This document shows, one piece after another, positions 1 through 11,282 of a DNA stretch of 64,000 bases. The stretch lies in the NCBI GenBank assembly GCA_964036195.1, contig OZ038451.1, forward strand, positions 13,954,529-14,018,528, in the 5' to 3' direction. Position numbers and translations under genes: made by a program. The notes under the pieces were generated by a model. It did no database searches, was not told the DNA's origin, and was given only the letters and a program-made list of their open reading frames with translations. Position 1 is the first letter of the stretch; every line of letters starts with the position of its first letter. This DNA comes from Sphaerolaimus hirsutus. Lineage: Eukaryota; Nematoda; Chromadorea; Monhysterida; Sphaerolaimidae.

Positions 1-983
1 TTGCCAATTTTTTCCCGGAAAATATAAATGAGAATTTTCAAAAAACCACACAAAATATAGCTGCGGTTAAGTGTGCAGCCATTTTTTGGTGTGCTGACAA
101 CATAAGTAATGAATACACTTGTGTTGGTGCTTTTTCAAAAAATAAAAGTTCCTTGTGGCTTGCCAAAAGCCATATTTTGACCCGCTGATCATTTGTAGGT
201 ATATTTTGACCCCCATTCCACTACCCACACATAAAAATGGCCCCCAATATGCAGACATGTGCTATGAAGCCAGCTCAACAATTCGTTGGAACTTTGTGAT
301 AATCCAAATTGCGATTGTTATTGAAAAACCATGATTTTCAACTTTCTGGACATGACCTAGTTTTTTGTCTGGCCCATTCAAACTAGATACATGGCACATT
401 GCCCATTGGCCCCGATAGATTTTTTACAGATAATTAGTGCCCACATTAAATTGGCACAATAATTTTGTGATTTGTCTGGCGACATTGGAGGCGTCGGACA
501 CGCTGGCACCCAAGTGCTCTCTTTACACAGGGCCATTTTTATCATTTGCTTTAAAAAATATTTGAGCGCAAAAACGGGGCCCAGGAGCAGTCATATGTTG
601 CCCCTGACACCGAACAAGCCAATTCTGGCCCCAATGTGCTCTATGAATAGCTTGGGATAGTGGATTATCCACTTTGTAAAACCTAGGTTTTATTCCAAAA
701 TTTTTTTCAGTTTGATCAACAATGCCATCATTGTGCGGGGATTCTGGGGGTTCTGAGGGGGTGGAAAAGTTGTACATACTGTGAATATACCAATGTTAAA
801 AAAAACTTTTTGGGCTCAAATGTCCAGAATAAAAATTATTAAAAATTTAAATTTCATCGGGAACAAAAATTTGTATGGATTTCTCATTTATATTTTCCAG
901 AAAAAAATGTGAAAATTTTTTTTTCTGGACCAAGGGTGGCCTGAAGGGGGTGCCCCCTAGGGTATATATAGTAAATACTTGGG
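1..983. other. No gene seen; AT-rich repeat-like DNA
   Basis: No exon with splice sites or a recognisable protein is visible here. The stretch is AT-rich. The phrase TTTCTCATTTATATTTTCCA recurs around 880 and 1052, which suggests repeat-derived DNA. The last exon of the V-ATPase c gene (C-terminal segment after the essential Glu) was looked for here and not found. Confidence 0.5.
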
Positions 984-1452
984 GGCCCCCTCACACATAA
1001 AGAAAGCCTAACAGCTTGCATGTGGGATTTGTAAAATACAATTAAGTGATTTTCTCATTTATATTTTCCACCAGTTTATATAAGCACAAACAGTGTAGAA
1101 ATAACTTAAAATAGGCAATAAGGAACATAATTTAGTGATTTTGAAGGTGAAAATTTAAGAAAGATATGAAAATTAGCGAGTTTGAGCCAAAATTTCTTTA
1201 AAAAATCGCTGCAGATAGGTAGATAGCTGGCCGGTTTTAGGGGTCCACGGGACATAAGACGAAAAAATAGCCTTCGGGATAGATACATAGCTGGGCGATT
1301 TGGGGGGTACCCGCTTCGCACCCCCGGGCTATATTGAAACTGGTTAATCTATTTTAAATTCCGCTGCCATCATTCTCAATTTATCAGCTGAAAAATCTTG
1401 TCGGTCGGCCAGGCCAGGCAAACCCCAAAAGAAAGCCCAAACCTCAACTCAC

Positions 1453-2768
1453 CTCCGCAAATATCAAAATAAGCACCATTCCAACAAAGAACTTCTGCTG
1501 CTGTGCTACCGCCCTGACGCCCGCGTCGCCGGCGATGCCGATGGCGTAGCCGGCGCCAATGCCGCACAGGCCGCACACCAAGCCGCTGGCCAACTGCGCG
1601 AAGCCCTTGTACACGGTGTAGTCCTCGTCGGCGGACGATTTGAGACCACCGCCCAGGATCACGGCTACTACTAGACCGTAGATGGCTACGATACCTGTGG
1701 GTACAGTGTGCGCAGATATTTTGCTTTGCATGCGGCGGTCAGCGTAAGCTCCGCCCACTTTCGTGTAAATGCCCACTAGCGCTAACCCCAAAAATCACGA
1801 ACGTTCCGTCAGGCTCGCCTTTTTTTGTGTGTGAGCTCAATAACGACAGTTAAATTTCTACGATTTTTTACATCTGACAGAGAACGGACATAATTTTAGC
1901 CCCCTGTGCGCACGCTAGACCCACAATTCCCATTTTCAAGCGCGTGGTGGGCCTCGAAAGGTTCATAAAAATCACAAGTTTGTATAGGGAAAACGGGGCG
2001 CGCGGCCGGGCCAAAATTCGCGTGCAGTTTTAAGATGTAGGCTGGCGCGAGTGCGCGGAGTAACAGTGGCACTTGGTTCGGTGCCAATACGCACAGGAAT
2101 TTCTGCGCACACTGTAGTGAGGGGTTGGCTTGAAGTTTTTTTGGACCTCTGGGTGGATATAAAGGATGGCGTAACTCGCTTTTGCCAGTGAAATTTGAGA
2201 GAACAAGATTCACAAATTCAAACACATTTTTATTGATTGTGTCAATTCCTCCTTGTCAAGTGTTAATTAAACCCTTGTGAAGGCTTCGTAAAAAAATCTA
2301 TAGGAAAAATAAAAATGTCAACAGCCTCTAGCTGGGTCTGATAAAACAATCCCCCAAAAACGGATACATCTATCAATATTGACAGTTAAAACTTCGGCGA
2401 GGCGCACTAAGTCCTTGCGCTCGAATCACTACAAATACACAAACAGCACAGCAGTCGACTTACCAGCCATAATGACAGGAATGAGGCCCCTCATGACCAG
2501 CTGGGGCGCGTGCACGCTCATGCCCGCGATGCCCGAGCCAGACCTGCATTGGACATGAATGTTTCCCAGGCAAAATGAACTATGTTCAATCGGCCAACTG
2601 ATAACTTCGGATAAATGAATCTGAAATATGTGAACCGGTCAATTCAATTGCGCACCTGGCCGTGCCGTAGGCCGCGCCAGCCGCCGCCAGCGCCATGGCC
2701 GCCGTGCAGCCGAGCGAGCCGAAAAACGGCGCGTACATGTTGTCCAGAATTTCCGCTTCCGTAGGCAT
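1453..2768 (-). CDS. ATP6V0C: V-type H+ ATPase 16-kDa proteolipid (c) subunit, copy 1, 3' end missing
   Basis: Subunit c forms the membrane rotor ring of the V-ATPase Vo sector, which moves protons into acidic organelles. Three exons are visible: exon 1 2656-2768 (ATG at 2768), exon 2 2464-2543, exon 3 1453-1694. Introns are GT-AG and phases agree (phase 1, phase 1, then phase 0), giving 145 codons. Exon 1 encodes MPTEAEILDNMYAPFFGSLG and the AAYGTAR turn. Exon 2 encodes GIAGMSVHAPQLVMRGLIPV. Exon 3 encodes IVAIYGLVVAV, the YAIGIAGDAGVR loop and FVGMVLILIFAE, ending on the essential membrane glutamate. Family members continue with roughly 16 more residues (VLGLYGLIVA-like). No such exon is visible between position 1 and 1452, so it probably lies left of the window. 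Family assignment rests on remembered conserved sequence and is strong. Confidence 0.93.
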
Positions 2769-3168
2769 TTTGGTAACTCGCGCTTTGGAAGCCCGGAAGA
2801 CCGTTAAAGATTTTTCCTTTTTCTAAAAAACTATGGTTTTGGATACCGGTTGGCAGCAAATGGATACGATATGGTCGACGACGCAACGCAGATAAACTGC
2901 CGAAACGAACGCATGAATGTGCACGCGGCAGAAAGAAGCAGCTGGCGCACAGAATCAGGGTAATTTCGGTGAACGACAGCATACTTAACGCTGGTGATAA
3001 GGGATGAAAGTTCCATCTTCACAGCGCTCCCTCACACAGCATCAATCAATTTTTCATCGCTAGTCTAATCATTTTTTTATTCAAGTCACAACTTATTTGT
3101 GCATGCAGAAACTCTACGCATTTAATCTATCTTCAATTACCTCAAAATCATCCAATCATAAATACCTG

Positions 3169-3751
3169 TTACACAAAGAAATGACAGAAATAACAAAGCG
3201 CGATCACAGAAACTCCACAGCGCAGTTTTGTGCAACTGCTGAAAATGCCCCAAACGCTGGAAGATTCCTTTTCTTCCATTTTCGACAGTGCTATCCAGGG
3301 GGAACTCCCAGACCTGCACTGTAAAATGCACTGTAAAATGTGAAATGTCATGAAAAGTGTCAAAAGCCATTAAAATGCCCTGTAAAATAGCAAACTGGCC
3401 ATTTTGCAGGACATTTCACATTAATTGACACTTTGCAAGACATTTAACTTTTTACAGAGCATTTTACAGGGCCTGGGAGTCGCACCAGGTCGAATTCGTG
3501 GGCAAGTCCACAGGGATACACTTGTTACCATCCTTTTCACTTTTCTGATCAATAGAATACTTCCAAGTGTAGCCAACTTTGCACACGCAACGAGCTTCAC
3601 CAACAATGTTGAGGCAGTACTGTGTGTCTGGGTTGCACGGATTCTGCAGGTAAAAATGGGGCTCATGGGTATTGTATTTGCAAAACATGCTATTTACTGA
3701 CCTATTGAAGTAAAGCTCCCAGGGGGCGTTCTCGCACCCGTAAAATTTCAT
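3169..3751 (-). pseudogene. EGF-like reading frame cut by a foldback element, copy 1
   Basis: A frame from ATG 3751 to a stop at 3464 encodes a Cys-rich stretch with EGF-like spacing: NPCNPDTQYCLNIVGEARC, then VCKVGYTW and KCIPVDLP. It stops at CDSQAL where it runs into a palindromic element (about 3306-3481). On the other side of the element a frame continues at about 3303-3169 with PWIALSKMEEKESSSVWG, two cysteines and a hydrophobic end (GVSVIALCYFCHFFV, stop). If the element is removed, GACTCC and CCCTGG join in frame, so one ancestral exon may have ended in a membrane or GPI-type tail. The family is not recognised. A splice acceptor (CTGCAG at about 3643) could also start an exon inside the frame. 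Second copy at 8764-9346. Confidence 0.45.
3306..3481. repeat. Foldback MITE with TGTAAAATG repeats, copy 1
   Basis: The ends pair as ACTCCCAGACC and GGCCTGGGAGT. The inside is made of short units such as ACTGTAAAATG, GTGTCAAAAG and their complements, so the whole piece can fold into a hairpin. Relatives occur at 27251-27384, 29357-29400, 31245-31588, 40575-40735 and 55448-55600. An identical copy is at 8901-9076. Confidence 0.7.
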
Positions 3752-3771
3752 GTAATTTTTTATACAGAATA

Positions 3772-4191
3772 CCGTATTACCTCGAATTATCCCCCCTTGA
3801 ATTAACCCCCCCTCGAAATACCCCCCCTAAATTTCGGCTGAGGAAATAATAAACCCCCCCCCCCTCGAAATACCCCCCTAAAATTGAGTGTAACTAGAAC
3901 GTACATGACAAATACCGCAGTTTGTGATCTGTACTATGCAGAACACACGTTAAAACTGATGATTAAGTGACGTTAGGGAAGGGTTTTTGAGTATATACAG
4001 TAATATATGCCTATAAACACATATAAATCTATGTGATTGTTCGATTTTTCTACGTCTGCGTATGGGGAATTTCCAAAAATTTCTGGCGAAATAATAGACC
4101 CCCCCTCGAATAAACCCCCCCTCGAATTATCCCCCCTAAAATTTTGCTGGCGAAATAATAAACCCCCTGGGGGTATTTCGAGGTAATACGG
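3772..4191. repeat. TA-flanked foldback with C-run arms, copy 1
   Basis: TA flanks both sides. The element begins CCGTATTACCTCGAATTATC and ends TTTCGAGGTAATACGG. The arms carry repeated runs of C (or G on the other arm) separated by TCGAATTA, TCGAAATA and AATAATAAACC units. TA duplication and a short inverted repeat fit a Tc1/mariner-type non-autonomous element; no transposase is present. The same element recurs at 9367-9786. Confidence 0.75.
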
Positions 4192-4576
4192 TATTCAATA
4201 TGGAATGTCCGGCAATTTGCTTTTAATTTTACCGGGCATTTTAACCGATTTTTAATAAATTGTGACATATTTTGTGCATTGAACCTGACATTTTACAGGG
4301 TGCGGGACTGGATTCTGACGTGTCGTGTTTTGTCAGAAAATTTTGACGGGGTGTGGTTGATAATTAAGTCTGATGTCTGGTCTGGTGCAACATTCTTTTA
4401 AAATTTGAAGCACATGTTTGTTTATCTAGGTACCTATCTAGGTAAATATGTAAATATTTATTTGCATACCTAAATAGTATTGTGTTCATTGACTAGCAGG
4501 CGCTTTGTGCAAGCCATGCGTACTTAGTAAAATAAAATACATTGTCGGACAGCGGGAGTTATTCGAGCAGCAGTTA

Positions 4577-5970
4577 CGACCATAGCGGATTTTGGGGTTA
4601 GCATTTTAGGGGGGGGGGGGTCAGCCGGTCAGCACGCGTTAATAACTCGGGAACCGCTTGGCGAAAAATGTTGAAATTTGGATATGTTATGGTTTCAGGT
4701 CGGGGCTAATATCAAGTCCGACGATTTTTTCTACGACCCCCCAGACCGGAGATAGGGGGGGTCTATAAAAACACTGTAATTTGCGTTTTTTTGGGTGTCG
4801 CCAAGAACATGCAAACTTTGAACATCAATAGCTCGATCATTTGTGAACCGATTTTAGTCATTAAAATGTTTAAATGATCACAAATGTTCGGAGAGTTCAT
4901 TTCTGAGGTCAAATCGGAGATACACATTTGTTTATACAACGATTTAGCCCGATTTCGAAATGCAAAATTTCCGCAAAAGTTTGCTTTTTGAACATACTAT
5001 CCTATTCTCCTGATCGAGAGAAACCCAATGAAACAAAAATGAAATCGATATCTCTCTCCGATCAAAAGTTATAGCACTTCAAACTTTCGCGTCCCATCCA
5101 TGTAAATAACCGCATGAAGGTCAATGCGTTCAAATTCAAAACTCCATATCTCGACCATTTCTCAGCCGATTTTTACCAATGAATATTTAAAATGATCAGA
5201 ATAACCTGACAGTTCCATTTGTATGCTCAGCTTATCTGTATCCTAACTTAAATTTCCCACACAAGAAAATAATGCAAACTCTTGTATGAAATTATCATTA
5301 TGAAAAAGCATCTTGACAATTTGAACATACAACTGGACTCTTTAGGTTTTTCTGATCATTTTAAGTGTTCATTGGTAAAAATCGGCTGAGAAATGGTCGA
5401 GATATGAAGTTTTGAATTTGAACGCATTGACCTTCATGCGGTTATTTACATGGATGGGACGTGAAAGTTTGAAGTGCTATAACTTTTGATCGGAGAGAGA
5501 TATCGATCTCATTTTTGTTTCATTGGGTTTCTCTCGATCAGGAGAATAGGATAGCATGTTCAAAAAGCAAGCTTTTGCGGAAATTTTGCATTTCGAAATC
5601 GGGCTAAATCGATATATAAACAAATGTGTATCTCCGATTTGACCTCAGAAATGAACTCTCCGAACATTTGTGATCATTTTAACATTTTAATGCCTAAAAT
5701 CGGTTCACAAATGATCGAGCTATTGATGTTCAAAGTTTGCATGTTCTTGGCGACACCCAAAAAAACGCAAATTACAGTGTTTTTATAGACCCCCCCTATC
5801 TCCGGTCTGGGGGGTCGTAGAAAAAAATCGTCGGACTTGATATTAGCCCCGACCTGAAACCATAACATATCCAAATTTCAACATTTTTCGCCAAGCGGTT
5901 CCCGAGTTATGAACGCGTGCTGACCGGCTGACCCCCCCCCCCCAAAATGCTAACCCCAAAATCCGCTATG
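4577..5970. repeat. 1.39-kb near-perfect palindromic foldback
   Basis: The left arm starts CATAGCGGATTTTGGGG and the right arm ends CCCCAAAATCCGCTATG. The arms mirror each other over almost their whole length (about 690 bases each) around position 5270, with few mismatches. The shorter form at 10173-10513 has an 8-bp target duplication (GTTACGAC). Here the left flank is the same GTTACGAC but the right flank is unrelated, so the right-hand junction may be chimeric. Confidence 0.85.
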
Positions 5971-6189
5971 AGCCCCACCCCCCGCTCAAATATCCTGGAT
6001 ACGTCCCTGAGCCAAATTTCTCACCAGTTTTTCAAAATAATTTGGTGAATGTTTTCATTCATTTTGTGGCATTTTAGTGACATGCCAAAGCTTCCATTTC
6101 CGCAGCTATCTATCTATCCTGAAGCACATTTTTTGGCTACTATTCCCTGACCTTTTTGACTACTGTCCCCCAATTGCTGAGATATGTAC

Positions 6190-6378
6190 TGTATTTGCTT
6201 GGATAATCCCCCGGGGGGATTATTATTTCGTCAGACTTTTTTGAGGGGGGATTATTCATGGGGGGAATCATTATTTCGTCAAAAATTTTAAGGGTGTTTC
6301 TATCAATGCAAAATGCGCTTTATTATAGGACATTTTTGTTCAAATTGAACACAAATTTATCAAATGCCCTCCCTCGAA
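6190..6378. repeat. Partial TA-type foldback truncated by the gap
   Basis: Starting with ACTGTATTTGCTTGGATAAT, this stretch has the C/G-run and ATTATTTCGTCA units of the TA-flanked foldback family. It runs into the N gap with CCCTCCCTCGAA, so its right end is not visible. Confidence 0.6.
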
Positions 6379-6578
6379 NNNNNNNNNNNNNNNNNNNNNN
6401 NNNNNNNNNNNNNNNNNNNNNNNNNNNNNNNNNNNNNNNNNNNNNNNNNNNNNNNNNNNNNNNNNNNNNNNNNNNNNNNNNNNNNNNNNNNNNNNNNNNN
6501 NNNNNNNNNNNNNNNNNNNNNNNNNNNNNNNNNNNNNNNNNNNNNNNNNNNNNNNNNNNNNNNNNNNNNNNNNNNNNN
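6379..6578. other. Assembly gap, 200 N
   Basis: Exactly 200 undetermined bases, a typical placeholder length for a gap of unknown size. Sequence resumes inside the duplicated block. Confidence 0.99.
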
Positions 6579-7047
6579 GGCCCCCTCACACATAAAGAAA
6601 GCCTAACAGCTTGCATGTGGGATTTGTAAAATACAATTAAGTGATTTTCTCATTTATATTTTCCACCAGTTTATATAAGCACAAACAGTGTAGAAATAAC
6701 TTAAAATAGGCAATAAGGAACATAATTTAGTGATTTTGAAGGTGAAAATTTAAGAAAGATATGAAAATTAGCGAGTTTGAGCCAAAATTTCTTTAAAAAA
6801 TCGCTGCAGATAGGTAGATAGCTGGCCGGTTTTAGGGGTCCACGGGACATAAGACGAAAAAATAGCCTTCGGGATAGATACATAGCTGGGCGATTTGGGG
6901 GGTACCCGCTTCGCACCCCCGGGCTATATTGAAACTGGTTAATCTATTTTAAATTCCGCTGCCATCATTCTCAATTTATCAGCTGAAAAATCTTGTCGGT
7001 CGGCCAGGCCAGGCAAACCCCAAAAGAAAGCCCAAACCTCAACTCAC

Positions 7048-8363
7048 CTCCGCAAATATCAAAATAAGCACCATTCCAACAAAGAACTTCTGCTGCTGTG
7101 CTACCGCCCTGACGCCCGCGTCGCCGGCGATGCCGATGGCGTAGCCGGCGCCAATGCCGCACAGGCCGCACACCAAGCCGCTGGCCAACTGCGCGAAGCC
7201 CTTGTACACGGTGTAGTCCTCGTCGGCGGACGATTTGAGACCACCGCCCAGGATCACGGCTACTACTAGACCGTAGATGGCTACGATACCTGTGGGTACA
7301 GTGTGCGCAGATATTTTGCTTTGCATGCGGCGGTCAGCGTAAGCTCCGCCCACTTTCGTGTAAATGCCCACTAGCGCTAACCCCAAAAATCACGAACGTT
7401 CCGTCAGGCTCGCCTTTTTTTGTGTGTGAGCTCAATAACGACAGTTAAATTTCTACGATTTTTTACATCTGACAGAGAACGGACATAATTTTAGCCCCCT
7501 GTGCGCACGCTAGACCCACAATTCCCATTTTCAAGCGCGTGGTGGGCCTCGAAAGGTTCATAAAAATCACAAGTTTGTATAGGGAAAACGGGGCGCGCGG
7601 CCGGGCCAAAATTCGCGTGCAGTTTTAAGATGTAGGCTGGCGCGAGTGCGCGGAGTAACAGTGGCACTTGGTTCGGTGCCAATACGCACAGGAATTTCTG
7701 CGCACACTGTAGTGAGGGGTTGGCTTGAAGTTTTTTTGGACCTCTGGGTGGATATAAAGGATGGCGTAACTCGCTTTTGCCAGTGAAATTTGAGAGAACA
7801 AGATTCACAAATTCAAACACATTTTTATTGATTGTGTCAATTCCTCCTTGTCAAGTGTTAATTAAACCCTTGTGAAGGCTTCGTAAAAAAATCTATAGGA
7901 AAAATAAAAATGTCAACAGCCTCTAGCTGGGTCTGATAAAACAATCCCCCAAAAACGGATACATCTATCAATATTGACAGTTAAAACTTCGGCGAGGCGC
8001 ACTAAGTCCTTGCGCTCGAATCACTACAAATACACAAACAGCACAGCAGTCGACTTACCAGCCATAATGACAGGAATGAGGCCCCTCATGACCAGCTGGG
8101 GCGCGTGCACGCTCATGCCCGCGATGCCCGAGCCAGACCTGCATTGGACATGAATGTTTCCCAGGCAAAATGAACTATGTTCAATCGGCCAACTGATAAC
8201 TTCGGATAAATGAATCTGAAATATGTGAACCGGTCAATTCAATTGCGCACCTGGCCGTGCCGTAGGCCGCGCCAGCCGCCGCCAGCGCCATGGCCGCCGT
8301 GCAGCCGAGCGAGCCGAAAAACGGCGCGTACATGTTGTCCAGAATTTCCGCTTCCGTAGGCAT
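7048..8363 (-). CDS. ATP6V0C: V-type H+ ATPase 16-kDa proteolipid (c) subunit, copy 2, 3' end missing
   Basis: Identical in all visible bases to the copy at 1453-2768: exon 1 8251-8363, exon 2 8059-8138, exon 3 7048-7289. It also stops at the glutamate of LILIFAE. The downstream DNA (5970-7047) holds only repeats and the gap, so the last exon is absent here unless it lies in the N stretch. Lack of divergence, introns included, argues that only one gene exists. Confidence 0.9.
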
Positions 8364-8763
8364 TTTGGTAACTCGCGCTTTGGAAGCCCGGAAGACCGTT
8401 AAAGATTTTTCCTTTTTCTAAAAAACTATGGTTTTGGATACCGGTTGGCAGCAAATGGATACGATATGGTCGACGACGCAACGCAGATAAACTGCCGAAA
8501 CGAACGCATGAATGTGCACGCGGCAGAAAGAAGCAGCTGGCGCACAGAATCAGGGTAATTTCGGTGAACGACAGCATACTTAACGCTGGTGATAAGGGAT
8601 GAAAGTTCCATCTTCACAGCGCTCCCTCACACAGCATCAATCAATTTTTCATCGCTAGTCTAATCATTTTTTTATTCAAGTCACAACTTATTTGTGCATG
8701 CAGAAACTCTACGCATTTAATCTATCTTCAATTACCTCAAAATCATCCAATCATAAATACCTG

Positions 8764-9346
8764 TTACACAAAGAAATGACAGAAATAACAAAGCGCGATC
8801 ACAGAAACTCCACAGCGCAGTTTTGTGCAACTGCTGAAAATGCCCCAAACGCTGGAAGATTCCTTTTCTTCCATTTTCGACAGTGCTATCCAGGGGGAAC
8901 TCCCAGACCTGCACTGTAAAATGCACTGTAAAATGTGAAATGTCATGAAAAGTGTCAAAAGCCATTAAAATGCCCTGTAAAATAGCAAACTGGCCATTTT
9001 GCAGGACATTTCACATTAATTGACACTTTGCAAGACATTTAACTTTTTACAGAGCATTTTACAGGGCCTGGGAGTCGCACCAGGTCGAATTCGTGGGCAA
9101 GTCCACAGGGATACACTTGTTACCATCCTTTTCACTTTTCTGATCAATAGAATACTTCCAAGTGTAGCCAACTTTGCACACGCAACGAGCTTCACCAACA
9201 ATGTTGAGGCAGTACTGTGTGTCTGGGTTGCACGGATTCTGCAGGTAAAAATGGGGCTCATGGGTATTGTATTTGCAAAACATGCTATTTACTGACCTAT
9301 TGAAGTAAAGCTCCCAGGGGGCGTTCTCGCACCCGTAAAATTTCAT
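8764..9346 (-). pseudogene. EGF-like reading frame cut by a foldback element, copy 2
   Basis: Same as 3169-3751. The EGF-like part is 9059-9346, the palindromic insertion about 8901-9076, and the hydrophobic tail reads 8898-8764. See copy 1 for motifs. Confidence 0.43.
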
Positions 9347-9366
9347 GTAATTTTTTATACAGAATA

Positions 9367-9786
9367 CCGTATTACCTCGAATTATCCCCCCTTGAATTAA
9401 CCCCCCCTCGAAATACCCCCCCTAAATTTCGGCTGAGGAAATAATAAACCCCCCCCCCCTCGAAATACCCCCCTAAAATTGAGTGTAACTAGAACGTACA
9501 TGACAAATACCGCAGTTTGTGATCTGTACTATGCAGAACACACGTTAAAACTGATGATTAAGTGACGTTAGGGAAGGGTTTTTGAGTATATACAGTAATA
9601 TATGCCTATAAACACATATAAATCTATGTGATTGTTCGATTTTTCTACGTCTGCGTATGGGGAATTTCCAAAAATTTCTGGCGAAATAATAGACCCCCCC
9701 TCGAATAAACCCCCCCTCGAATTATCCCCCCTAAAATTTTGCTGGCGAAATAATAAACCCCCTGGGGGTATTTCGAGGTAATACGG
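9367..9786. repeat. TA-flanked foldback with C-run arms, copy 2
   Basis: Identical to 3772-4191, as part of the duplicated block. Confidence 0.75.
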
Positions 9787-10172
9787 TATTCAATATGGAA
9801 TGTCCGGCAATTTGCTTTTAATTTTACCGGGCATTTTAACCGATTTTTAATAAATTGTGACATATTTTGTGCATTGAACCTGACATTTTACAGGGTGCGG
9901 GACTGGATTCTGACGTGTCGTGTTTTGTCAGAAAATTTTGACGGGGTGTGGTTGATAATTAAGTCTGATGTCTGGTCTGGTGCAACATTCTTTTAAAATT
10001 TGAAGCACATGTTTGTTTATCTAGGTACCTATCTAGGTAAATATGTAAATATTTATTTGCATACCTAAATAGTATTGTGTTCATTGACTAGCAGGCGCTT
10101 TGTGCAAGCCATGCGTACTTAGTAAAATAAAATACATTGTCGGACAGCGGGAGTTATTCGAGCAGCAGTTAC

Positions 10173-10513
10173 GACCATAGCGGATTTTGGGGTTAGCATT
10201 TTAGGGGGGGGGGGGTCAGCCGGTCAGCACGCGTTAATAACTCGGGAACCGCTTGGCGAAAAATGTTGAAATTTGGATATGTTATGGTTTCAGGTCGGGG
10301 CTAATATCAAGTCCGACGATTTTTTCTACGACCCCCCCTATCTCCGGTCTGGGGGGTCGTAGAAAAAAATCGTCGGACTTGATATTAGCCCCGACCTGAA
10401 ACCATAACATATCCAAATTTCAACATTTTTCGCCAAGCGGTTCCCGAGTTATTAACGCGTGCTGACCGGCTGACCCCCCCCCCCTAAAATGCTAACCCCA
10501 AAATCCGCTATGG
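10173..10513. mobile_element. hAT-like palindromic MITE, 341 bp, with 8-bp target duplication
   Basis: Short form of the 4577-5970 palindrome. The left arm equals copy 1 up to the C run near 10337, where the sequence turns straight into the right arm, losing about 1.05 kb of the centre. GTTACGAC flanks both ends as a perfect 8-bp duplication, the length typical of hAT transposition. Confidence 0.8.
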
Positions 10514-10626
10514 TTACGACTCCCCATTTCCCTATTCGCAGAGTCTTATTCTGTGGAGGTTTGTGAATGTATTATAGGTACACCAGTTACAAAACTTGCC
10601 TATTTACACTATTAAATATACACCTA

Positions 10627-11037
10627 CCGTAAATCCTCGAATAAGTCCCCCCCCCCTCGAATAACTCCCCCCTCGAATAACTCCCCCCTGTTAGCCGACT
10701 GAGGAAAAAATAACTCCCCCCCTCGATTAACTCCCCCCTACATTATGGGTGGGAAAGTTGTATATGTGTAAAAATGCGGTAAATATGTATGTGTACATAA
10801 GATAATGTATTCTTTTGCCGCTGACGTTCACTAGCACTGATTTCATTGCATTTTATATGAATAAATGCATGAATTGAATCCCATCTATACAATACGATGA
10901 TCATGCATTTCACTTAATTTTCTGACGAGAAATTAACTCCCCCCCTCGAATAACTCCCCCCCCCCTCGAATAAGTCCCCCCTCAAAAAATTCTGAGGAAA
11001 AAATAACTCCCCTGGGGACTTATTCGAGGATTTACGG
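10627..11037. repeat. TA-flanked foldback with C-run arms
   Basis: Bounded by TA on both sides. Ends are CCGTAAATCCTCGAATAAG and CTTATTCGAGGATTTACGG. The arms consist of C runs joined by TCGAATAA units; the middle (about 10750-10910) is ordinary AT-rich DNA. Confidence 0.78.
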
Positions 11038-11282
11038 TAAATATATACAATATTTAAATAATATATGATTGCTGTATTTAACTGTAATTCAAAACTACCT
11101 GAGCCCTGCATTCATCCTTGTCAACGCAACTTTTCAACTCTTGGCTGTAAATATCGTGCTGAACTATTTTATAAGAAACTGGGTCAAGATCTGGCAAATA
11201 CAATGAGACACATCCACATGACAGATGCATACTTGCTCAACCAAGGTGTAAAGCAATTTCCATCAAAGTTGTTGAAAGTACC

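Larger units (their letters stand above)
984..4742. repeat. Copy 1 of a 3.76-kb direct duplication
   Basis: This block reappears at 6579-10337 with a constant offset of 5595 bases. By eye I found no difference across exons, introns and repeats, and every reading frame in it recurs with the same length and residues. It holds the V-ATPase c exons, the EGF-like reading frame, two foldback elements and the left arm of a palindrome. The second copy begins at the first base after the N gap, so an assembly or haplotype duplication is more likely than a biological one. Confidence 0.9.
6579..10337. repeat. Copy 2 of the 3.76-kb direct duplication
   Basis: Same content as 984-4742. It begins directly after the N gap and ends inside the palindrome at a run of seven C, where the two copies part. 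Confidence 0.9.

Noticed and set aside
1444..1791. 115-residue frame starting MGLALVGIYTKVGG
   Set aside because: Only the part from 1694 down to 1453 is the V-ATPase exon; the N-terminal part reads into intron 2 past the CCCACAG acceptor.
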